The notes below the pieces were generated by a model. It had not been told where the DNA came from, did not search any database, and saw only the letters and a program-made list of their open reading frames with translations. Both the position numbers and the translations under genes were made by a program. This document shows positions 57,988 through 64,000 of a DNA stretch of 64,000 bases, piece after piece (positions within the stretch are counted from its first letter, which is position 1; every line of letters starts with the position of its first letter). Source of the stretch: Nocardia transvalensis (GTDB lineage Bacteria; Actinomycetota; Actinomycetes; Mycobacteriales; Mycobacteriaceae). Where the stretch lies: the NCBI RefSeq assembly GCF_015477765.1, contig NZ_JADLQQ010000017.1:1-64000 (forward strand), read 5' to 3'.

Positions 57988-58836
57988 GTGCGTGAACCCA
58001 GATCCGCCGCCGCGAACGGGCACAAATCACCCGTCGATATCGAGTCGGTCGAGACCCCTGCCGTCGAGCCCGCACCCCGTCGTCGCTCCGGCGGTTCCGC
58101 CAAGGACAAATTCGCCGGGGAAACCAAGCTGGGATTGGTGCGCCGGGCCCGCCGGATGAATCGCGCGCTGGCCATCGCCTTCCCCGACGCGCACTGCGAA
58201 CTGGATTTCACCACACCTCTCGAATTGGCCGTCGCGACAATCCTTTCCGCGCAGTGCACCGACGTCCGCGTGAACCAGACCACGCCCGCGCTGTTCGCTC
58301 GCTATCCCGATGCCGAGGCCTATGCCGAGGCCGACCGCACCGAGCTCGAGGAGTACATCCGCCCGACCGGTTTCTACCGCAACAAGGCCACCGCGCTGAT
58401 CGGTCTGGGACAGGCACTGATGGAACGCCACGACGGCGTGCTGCCGCACACGATGGAGGAGTTGGTGAAGCTGCCGGGCATCGGCCGCAAGACCGCCAAC
58501 GTCATCCTCGGCAATGCCTTCGATGTGCCCGGAATCACTGTCGACACCCACTTCGGCCGCCTGGTGCGGCGCTGGGGGTGGACCGACGAAGAGGATCCGG
58601 TGAAGGTCGAGCAGGTCGTCGGCGAGCTGATCGAGCGCAAGGAATGGACCATGCTCTCGCATCGGGTGATCTTCCACGGCCGCCGGGTGTGCCATGCCCG
58701 GAAGCCGGCCTGCGGGGCGTGCCTGCTGGCCAAGGACTGCCCGTCGTTCGGGACCGGTCCCACCGATCCGGCCACCGCCGCCGCCCTCATCAAGGGACCC
58801 GAGGCCGAGCACCTGCTCGAACTGGTGAACCGGTGA
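57988..58836 (+). CDS. nth: Endonuclease III
   Basis: This 282-residue DNA glycosylase/AP lyase has the helix-hairpin-helix LPGIGRKTANVILGNAF with the catalytic Lys, the catalytic Asp in TVDTHFGRL and the C-terminal [4Fe-4S] motif C-x6-C-x2-C-x5-C (CHARKPACGACLLAKDC). It removes oxidised pyrimidines from DNA. The N-terminal ~40 residues are a low-complexity extension. GTG 57988 is the annotated start; a later start is possible. Its stop overlaps the thioredoxin-like gene by GTGA. Confidence 0.95.
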   Translation: MREPRSAAANGHKSPVDIESVETPAVEPAPRRRSGGSAKDKFAGETKLGLVRRARRMNRALAIAFPDAHCELDFTTPLELAVATILSAQCTDVRVNQTTPALFARYPDAEAYAEADRTELEEYIRPTGFYRNKATALIGLGQALMERHDGVLPHTMEELVKLPGIGRKTANVILGNAFDVPGITVDTHFGRLVRRWGWTDEEDPVKVEQVVGELIERKEWTMLSHRVIFHGRRVCHARKPACGACLLAKDCPSFGTGPTDPATAAALIKGPEAEHLLELVNR

Positions 58837-59588
58837 AGTCGTTCCCCGTTGCCTGGCGATGGGCGCTGGCGACCCTGATCGCCATCGTGGCCTTGGCCGT
58901 CGCGATCTGGCCTCGCGGCGACCACGAAACTCCAACGGCTACAACAGGTTCGGCGCCCCCGCCAAGTTCGGCGGTCTCCCCGGAGCAACGTGCCGCCGCA
59001 GCCTTGGCCCCTTGCCCGGCCCCGGCCGCTACCGCAGCGGCCTCGTCCGCCGACCCCCAGGCCGCTCCGCAGGCCGCGTCATCTCCCCCTGCCGCGCAGG
59101 CTGCGCCGTCTGCTCCTGCCGCGCAGGCTTCCTTGTCTTCCCCTGCCCCGCTTGCGGGGCAGGGGGCGCTGGCCGGGCTCACCCTCGGGTGTCTGGCCGA
59201 TGGCCGCCCGGTCGATCTGGGGGCGGCGCTGGCCGGGCGACCGGCGCTGCTGAATCTGTGGTCGTACTGGTGTGAGCCATGCGCACACGAATTGCCCGCC
59301 CTGCAGGAGTTCGCGGCCCGTGCGGGGGCGGCGATCACGGTGCTCACCGTGCACAGCGATCCGGACGAGGCGAAGGCGCTGGCGCGGCTGACCGATCTGC
59401 AGGTGCACCTGCCGGGCGTGGAGGACGGCGCGGCGCAGGTGCGCAATGCCGTCCGAGCGCCCGCGGTGCAGCCGGTGTCCGTGCTCATCCGCGCCGACGG
59501 ATCGGTGGCGAAACTGGTGGTGCGGCCCTTCCGCGATGTCGACGACATCGCCGCGACAGTGGCCGCCGAACTGGGAGTCACGGCGTGA
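58833..59588 (+). CDS. Membrane-anchored thioredoxin-like protein (Rv3673c-like)
   Basis: This 251-residue protein has an N-terminal membrane anchor (about 8-26), an Ala/Pro/Ser-rich spacer (about 35-110) and a TlpA/ResA-type domain with the active site WCEPC (C147, C150) and a cis-Pro in PAVQPVSVLI. It probably reduces disulfides outside the membrane, for example in cytochrome or cell-wall proteins. The spacer is longer and more repetitive than in mycobacteria. GTGA overlap with nth. Confidence 0.88.
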   Translation: MKSFPVAWRWALATLIAIVALAVAIWPRGDHETPTATTGSAPPPSSAVSPEQRAAAALAPCPAPAATAAASSADPQAAPQAASSPPAAQAAPSAPAAQASLSSPAPLAGQGALAGLTLGCLADGRPVDLGAALAGRPALLNLWSYWCEPCAHELPALQEFAARAGAAITVLTVHSDPDEAKALARLTDLQVHLPGVEDGAAQVRNAVRAPAVQPVSVLIRADGSVAKLVVRPFRDVDDIAATVAAELGVTA

Positions 59589-59833
59589 GGGTGCGCTCCG
59601 ACCACGGCGGATGCACGAAAGGCACCGGCCGATTCCCTGTCGAGCCGGATGATCGTGCACGATCTGATCGTCGGCCGGAAGCCGGTGCGGGCCGCGTGCC
59701 TCGTCCGGCGAACGGCCGTGTGGGCGACGATGATCGAAGCATGAGCGATGGGACCGGAGGTCGCGTGCATACCGGCGCGCGGCCTGGCGCCCGCGCGCAG
59801 GACGGCGTGAGCGATAGGTCCGGAGGAGGCAGC

Positions 59834-60595
59834 GTGCATGACCGGGAAGGCCGCGAGGAGGCCGGTGTCGCAGCGAGACTGGTGACCGACGATATTCCGC
59901 AGTGGCTACGCGGGGTGGCCGAACACGAACCGGCCGACCCCACCGGCGTCAATCCGGTGCTCAACCGCAAGACGATGCAGAAGGTCGTCTCCGCGGCGCT
60001 GCGTCCGCGGCAGGCGGCGGTGCTGGTGCTGTTCGGTGGTTCGCCGCAGCCGGATCCCGAGGGGCCCGGCGGGCTGCCCGCCGATGCCGATGTCCTGCTC
60101 ACCCAGCGCGCGGCGACCCTGCGTCAGCATCGCGGGCAGGTGGCGTTCCCGGGCGGCGGCGTGGAACCCGGCGACGACGGCCCGATCGACACCGCGCTGC
60201 GCGAGGCCCGCGAGGAGACCGGCCTGGATCCGATCGGGGTCGAGCCGATCGCGGTGTTACCGAAGATCTTCGTGCCGCCCTCGCGATTCGACGTGGCCCC
60301 GGTGATCGCCTACTGGCGCACGCCCGGCGAGGTCCGGGTGGTCAGCGAGACCGAGGCGGCGCGGGTGGTGCGGGTGCCGATCGCGGACCTGATCGATCCG
60401 GCCAACCGATTCGTGGTGCGACATCCGCTGGGCTACATGGGCCCGGCATTCGCCGTGGACGGCATGCTCGTCTGGGGCTTCACGGCCGGCGTCCTCGCCG
60501 GTCTGCTGGCGGTTTCGGGATGGGAGCGGGAATGGGATCACCACGACGTGCGTGATCTGCAGGCCTCGCTCGCGGCAGTGGGGATGACGTTATGA
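59834..60595 (+). CDS. Nudix hydrolase (CoA pyrophosphatase-like, Rv3672c-like)
   Basis: This ~253-residue protein has the Nudix box GGGVEPGDDGPIDTALREAREETGL (G-x5-E-x7-REUxEE pattern, read here in parts) at about residues 110-132, preceded by RQHRGQVAFPGG typical of the CoA-pyrophosphatase subfamily. It overlaps marP by ATGA. GTG 59834 is chosen because GGAGGAGG lies five bases upstream; ATG 59741 would add 31 residues of low-complexity sequence. The 245 bases after the thioredoxin-like gene hold two similar short stretches near 59741 and 59806. Confidence 0.85.
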   Translation: MHDREGREEAGVAARLVTDDIPQWLRGVAEHEPADPTGVNPVLNRKTMQKVVSAALRPRQAAVLVLFGGSPQPDPEGPGGLPADADVLLTQRAATLRQHRGQVAFPGGGVEPGDDGPIDTALREAREETGLDPIGVEPIAVLPKIFVPPSRFDVAPVIAYWRTPGEVRVVSETEAARVVRVPIADLIDPANRFVVRHPLGYMGPAFAVDGMLVWGFTAGVLAGLLAVSGWEREWDHHDVRDLQASLAAVGMTL

Positions 60596-61785
60596 GTTCC
60601 TCGGCGTGGCTCGACCTCGCGGTCGTGATCATCGCGCTGCTCGCCGCCTCCTCCGGGTGGCGGCAGGGCGCCGTCGCATCGGCGCTGGCATTCCTAGGCG
60701 TGGTGCTCGGTGCGGTGGCCGGGATCCTGATCGCCCCGCACATCCTGATCCACGTCAGCGAGGGCCGTAAACGCGTGCTGGTCGGCGTGGTGCTGATCGT
60801 CGCGCTGGTCATCGTCGGCGAGGTCGCGGGAATGGTGTTGGGGCGCGCGGCCCGCAGCGGTATGCGCCACCCGTTCACCCGCAGCGTCGACAGCGTGGTG
60901 GGCGCGGCCCTGCAGTGTGTGGCGGTACTGGTGACGGCCTGGCTGCTGGCGCTGCCGCTGGCCTCGTCGTCGCAGCCGGCGATCGCCGCGGCCGTCAACG
61001 GGTCTCGCGTCCTGTCGGATGTGAACCAGGTGGCGCCGAACTGGCTGCGCAAGGTGCCCAACGAATTCTCCAAGCTGCTCAACACCTCCGGCCTGCCGGA
61101 CGTGATCGGCCCGTTCGGCCGGGCCCCGATCGCGGCGGTGGAGCCGCCGGATCCGAGCGTCCTCCAGTCGCCGGTGGCGTTGAACCTGCAGTTCAGCGTG
61201 TTGCGGATCCGCGGTGTCGCGCCGAGTTGCCAACGGCAGCTGGAGGGTACGGGCTTCGTCGTCGCGCCGGAGCGGATCATGACCAACGCCCACGTGGTCG
61301 CGGGCACCACCACCGTGGCGGTGGATACGGCGCGGGGATCGCTGGACGCGACCGTGGTGCTGTTCGATCCGAACAAGGACGTGGCCATTCTGGATGTGCC
61401 GGGCCTGAACGCCTCGGTGATCCCGCTGGCCTCGACCCCGGCGAAGTCGAGCGAGAGTGCCATCGTGCTCGGCTATCCCGGCGGCGGGCAGTACACCGCC
61501 AGCGCGGCCCGCGTCCGCGAGACGCTGGATCTGACCGGCCCCAACATCTACAAGAACGGCACCGTGACCCGCGAGGTCTACACCATCCGCGGGCGGGTGC
61601 AGGCGGGCAATTCCGGTGGGCCGCTGGTGGATACCGACGGTGAGGTGCTCGGCATGGTCTTCGGCGCCGCGACCACCGACGAGGACACCGGTTACGTGCT
61701 GTCGCTCAATGAGGTTCAACCGGATCTCGTCGCCGCCGCGAACGCGTCGGGCCCGGTGCCCACCGGAGAGTGTGTGCTGAGTTAG
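60592..61785 (+). CDS. marP: Membrane-bound serine protease MarP (acid resistance)
   Basis: This 397-residue protein has four N-terminal transmembrane helices (about 5-120) and a periplasmic trypsin-like protease with catalytic H234 (TNAHVVAG), D263 (NKDVAILD) and S341 (QAGNSGGPL). C213 and C394 match the activating disulfide of mycobacterial MarP. MarP cleaves periplasmic partners, including the peptidoglycan hydrolase RipA, to survive acid and oxidative stress. Overlaps the Nudix gene by ATGA; a strong T-rich terminator follows. Confidence 0.96.
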   Translation: MSSSAWLDLAVVIIALLAASSGWRQGAVASALAFLGVVLGAVAGILIAPHILIHVSEGRKRVLVGVVLIVALVIVGEVAGMVLGRAARSGMRHPFTRSVDSVVGAALQCVAVLVTAWLLALPLASSSQPAIAAAVNGSRVLSDVNQVAPNWLRKVPNEFSKLLNTSGLPDVIGPFGRAPIAAVEPPDPSVLQSPVALNLQFSVLRIRGVAPSCQRQLEGTGFVVAPERIMTNAHVVAGTTTVAVDTARGSLDATVVLFDPNKDVAILDVPGLNASVIPLASTPAKSSESAIVLGYPGGGQYTASAARVRETLDLTGPNIYKNGTVTREVYTIRGRVQAGNSGGPLVDTDGEVLGMVFGAATTDEDTGYVLSLNEVQPDLVAAANASGPVPTGECVLS

Positions 61786-61790
61786 TGATC

Positions 61791-61830
61791 GGTGGGGCCG
61801 CAGGCGAAAACGCTTGCGGCCCCACCTTTT
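61791..61830. terminator. Strong terminator between marP and ephE
   Basis: A 16-bp stem (61791-61806 with 61811-61826, one G-U pair) with an AAAA loop, followed by TTTT at 61827-61830. It serves the convergent marP and ephE genes. Confidence 0.93.
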
Positions 61831-61840
61831 ACCGCTGATA

Positions 61841-62785
61841 TCAGGCCAGGAGTTTCGCCAGTTCGGCCGTGACCGACTCCGGGCTCTCCTGGTGGGCGAA
61901 ATGGCCGACGCCGGGGACCCGCACGATACGGCGGTCCGGCGACAGGCGGTGGGCGCGGTGCACGGTGGTGTCGAGGATGTAGCGGTCGGCGTCGCCGTGC
62001 AGGACCAGGACCGGGACGCGGACGGGTTCGCGCATGGCCGACATGAATCGGTAACCGTCGGGCCGCCACTGACTACGGAAGGCCCAGCGCTGATACTCCA
62101 GCGCGCAGTGCGCGACACCGGAAATCCGGATGGCCGAGCGCATCCGGTGTGCGGTATCGACGAAGTCGGTGGTGCGCGACCAGTCGTGGCCGACCCGCTG
62201 GCGCAGCAGCCGCTCCACCTCGAAGCCGTTGCGCCGGGTCAGCAGGTGTTCGCCGTAACGGGGCGGTTGATAGCGCAGGAAATTCGGCAGCCAGGCCGAG
62301 CGCTGTCGTCGGTCCCGCAGGACCGCCTGCTTGAGCGCGACCGGATGCGGCGAGCTCACCAGCGCGATCGAGCGCACCAATCGCGGATGCAACACCGCGG
62401 TCGCCCAGCACACCAGACCGCCCTCGGCATGTCCGACCAGCGTCGCTTCGGTATGCCCGAGGGCGCGGATGAGTCCGGCGACGTCGCCCGCCAGCGTCCA
62501 ACCGTCGTAGCCGCGCGGGGGTTTGTCGGAGTCGCCGTAGCCGCGCAGATCCACCGCGACCGCGCGATAGCCCAACTCGGCCAGGCCGGTCAGCTGATGC
62601 CGCCACGACCACCAGAAGTCGCCGAAGCCGTGCAGCAACAACACCAGTGGGGTCTCGGCGAACACGGCGTGCGCCGGGGCCGCCTCGACCACGTGGAAGC
62701 GAATGCCGTTGGCATGGACGTCCTTGTGGGTCCACGGTCCGTCGTAGCGGACGCTGGACGGATCCGGACTCGGGTTCGACGACAC
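61841..62785 (-). CDS. ephE: Epoxide-hydrolase-like alpha/beta hydrolase EphE
   Basis: This 314-residue alpha/beta hydrolase has the HGFGDFW oxyanion motif, GHAEGGLVCW at the nucleophile elbow (sequence GHAEGG, where Glu or Asp replaces the usual Ser of lipases), a cap domain and a late catalytic His in GVGHFAHQE. This matches mycobacterial EphE next to marP. It may hydrolyse epoxides or esters of lipid origin. The nucleophile elbow with Glu rather than Asp should be noted. Start GTG 62785. Confidence 0.85.
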   Translation of the reverse strand: MSSNPSPDPSSVRYDGPWTHKDVHANGIRFHVVEAAPAHAVFAETPLVLLLHGFGDFWWSWRHQLTGLAELGYRAVAVDLRGYGDSDKPPRGYDGWTLAGDVAGLIRALGHTEATLVGHAEGGLVCWATAVLHPRLVRSIALVSSPHPVALKQAVLRDRRQRSAWLPNFLRYQPPRYGEHLLTRRNGFEVERLLRQRVGHDWSRTTDFVDTAHRMRSAIRISGVAHCALEYQRWAFRSQWRPDGYRFMSAMREPVRVPVLVLHGDADRYILDTTVHRAHRLSPDRRIVRVPGVGHFAHQESPESVTAELAKLLA

Positions 62786-62807
62786 GCCGAAAAGCGTAGT
62801 GCGCGAC

Positions 62808-63314
62808 TCAGGCGCTCGGCTTGTCGGCGGCATGACGACCGTAGGACTCGTCGTGCGAGCCTACATGCGGCAGAACCGTGCGGGTCTCCTTGAGCGACTC
62901 GATGGTCTTCTCGGGTGCCCGCAGTTTGCGCACCTTGCGATAGCCCAGGAAGGCGAACAGCGCCACGGCGACGACCATCACCCCGAACACGATCAGGAAT
63001 GCCGCCCACCGGTACAGCCACACATCGAGCAGTTCGGCCACGAAGAAGAAAAAGAAGAAGGTGGAGAACAGCAGGATGGCCAGCGCGACGATGAAGTAGA
63101 CGCTGCCCTGCAGGCCCTTCTTGATCTCGCCCGTCACCTCGGTCTTGGCGAGCTTCACCTCCGCGCGCACCAGGGTCGACACCTGCTCGGCGGCATCGCG
63201 CACCAGATCGCCGATGCTGGCGTTCCCGACGGTGTCGACCTCCGACAGCGGAATCGAGGTGATGGTCCGGTTGCGGCCCGTGTCCTGCCCGTTACCGCCC
63301 TGTGTGAAGCTCAA
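62808..63314 (-). CDS. Phage-holin-family (Act_Holin) membrane protein (Rv3669-like)
   Basis: This 168-residue protein has an N-terminal amphipathic region (IGDLVRDAAEQVSTLVRAEVKLAKTE) and two hydrophobic helices (about 70-92 and 100-125), matching the actinobacterial holin-3E/DUF1469 family, as Rv3669 in mycobacteria. It is not a phage gene in this context; family members occur widely on chromosomes. The start appears to be TTG 63314, with AGAAGG eight bases upstream; no ATG or GTG fits. Confidence 0.8.
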   Translation of the reverse strand: MSFTQGGNGQDTGRNRTITSIPLSEVDTVGNASIGDLVRDAAEQVSTLVRAEVKLAKTEVTGEIKKGLQGSVYFIVALAILLFSTFFFFFFVAELLDVWLYRWAAFLIVFGVMVVAVALFAFLGYRKVRKLRAPEKTIESLKETRTVLPHVGSHDESYGRHAADKPSA

Positions 63315-63353
63315 TTGCTCGACCCTTCTCCATCTCCCGGTGCTGCCCGGCCT

Positions 63354-64000
63354 TCACTCGTATCCGGCAGCTGCGCGTGCGTCGTGCCGCGCCTGGTGCG
63401 CACGGCCCCGTCGCAACAGTAGCGCCGAACCCAGCAGCGACGCCGTCATTGACGTCATCAACACGGCGGCTTTCGCCAGTTCGGCGGCGGCGTCGTCGTT
63501 CGCCAACGCAAGTTCTGCCACCAAGAGGCTAACGGTGAAGCCGATCGCGCCCAGTACCGACAGGGCGAACATGTCGCGTGAGGCGAGTCCGTCGGGTCGT
63601 TGCGCGATGCCCAGGCGCACCGCCAGCCAGCCGGTTCCGAAGATGCCGAGGGTCTTACCGGCGAGCAGGCCGACGATGATCGCCAACGCCAGCCGATCGG
63701 TGAACAGCTCGCCGAAGACCGCCACCGACAGCGGGACTCCGGAGGCGAACAGCGCGAACAGCGGAACGCAGACGCCCGCGGAGATCGGCTGGAACAGATG
63801 CTCGAGCCGGGTGGCCGGTGCCTCGTCCTCGCCCGGGTCGGTCCGGACCCGGGTCAGCAGGCCGCAGAGCACCCCGGCCAGGGTGGGGTGAATCCCGGCC
63901 TCGTGCAGGGCATACCAGGACGTCAGCGCCAGCGGGACGTAGATCAGCGGGCTGCCCAGCCGCCGTCGTTGCGCCAGCGCCCAGGCAGCGAAGCAGGCCG
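63354..64000 (-). CDS. nhaA: Na+/H+ antiporter NhaA, C-terminal part (cut by window edge)
   Basis: The frame is open to the right edge, giving 214 residues of the C-terminal part of NhaA: ALTSWYALHEAGIHPTLAGVL, PISAGVCVPLFALFASGV, GLLAGKTLGIFGTGWLAVRLG and DMFALSVLGAIGFTVSLLV. It exchanges sodium for protons across the cytoplasmic membrane. The GIHPTLAGVL and GKTLGIF stretches include residues of the transport core; the discontinuous helix IV with the two Asp lies outside the window. Confidence 0.93.
   Translation of the reverse strand, partial: ACFAAWALAQRRRLGSPLIYVPLALTSWYALHEAGIHPTLAGVLCGLLTRVRTDPGEDEAPATRLEHLFQPISAGVCVPLFALFASGVPLSVAVFGELFTDRLALAIIVGLLAGKTLGIFGTGWLAVRLGIAQRPDGLASRDMFALSVLGAIGFTVSLLVAELALANDDAAAELAKAAVLMTSMTASLLGSALLLRRGRAHQARHDARAAAGYE

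Noticed and set aside
62808..63314. Prophage holin
   Set aside because: The family is widespread on actinobacterial chromosomes and no phage genes surround it; synteny matches Rv3669.

Overview
This is a high-GC actinobacterial chromosome segment, most likely from a Nocardia or a close relative. The inference rests on several observations. The last ~16 kb matches, gene for gene, the mycobacterial block around ponA2, whiB4, crp, nth, marP, ephE and nhaA. There is an orphan type VII secretion-associated module (EspC-like, WXG-like, DUF3558 lipoprotein, PPE-like, EspG-like). A helix-turn-helix/DUF397 pair is present, and sterol-catabolism genes carry KstR-like boxes. Many starts are GTG, and ATGA/GTGA overlaps are common.

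Layout. 1-6.2 kb: a gene tail, a AAA ATPase, a furA-katA oxidative-stress pair behind a FurA box, and a divergent TetR/MFS efflux pair. 6.2-10.9 kb: a small membrane protein with a BlaI-type palindrome, a structured gene-free stretch, an orphan LutC, a short Rho paralogue, 0.76 kb of gene-free DNA with three nested-hairpin repeats, and a TDT-type transporter. 10.9-16.6 kb: GMC oxidoreductase divergent from CYP125 across two KstR-like boxes, glutathione peroxidase, a lone CYP51 and a SnoaL-like gene. 16.6-24.2 kb: two small Cys-containing genes, the HTH/DUF397 pair and the type VII-associated module. 24.2-29.1 kb: a duplicated leader, a TetR regulator, a methyltransferase, and a glycosyltransferase/methyltransferase/toroid operon. 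29.1-44.6 kb: two divergent oxidative operons corresponding to the mycobacterial Rv0760c-Rv0771 locus (ALDH, SDR, beta-hydroxyacid dehydrogenase and CMD on one side; CYP123, SDR, ferredoxin and SnoaL on the other), then FadD19-like, SDR, EchA19-like and an SSADH-like dehydrogenase. 44.6-64 kb: conserved housekeeping, cell-wall and redox genes and one tRNA-Pro.

The centrepiece is a dispersed sterol/lipid oxidation network. CYP51, which in mycobacteria sits between the SDR and ferredoxin genes of the CYP123 operon, is here about 21 kb away. A 24-bp motif (GGACA-N2-TGT core) occurs four times: before CYP51, at the start of a TetR gene, before the ALDH operon and before the CYP123 operon. This suggests one regulator still ties the scattered parts together. 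CYP125, the GMC enzyme, an SDR, EchA19-like and the SSADH-like gene instead carry KstR-like palindromes.

Other unusual content: three arrays of related 21-25 bp tandem repeats behind genes; near-perfect palindromic hairpins, one inside an ATPase coding sequence; a ~210-bp leader duplicated in front of two unrelated genes; and a Rho paralogue beside a nested-hairpin repeat cluster. No insertion sequence, prophage, CRISPR array or rRNA was seen. All assignments come from reading the sequence and recalled family knowledge; no database search was run.
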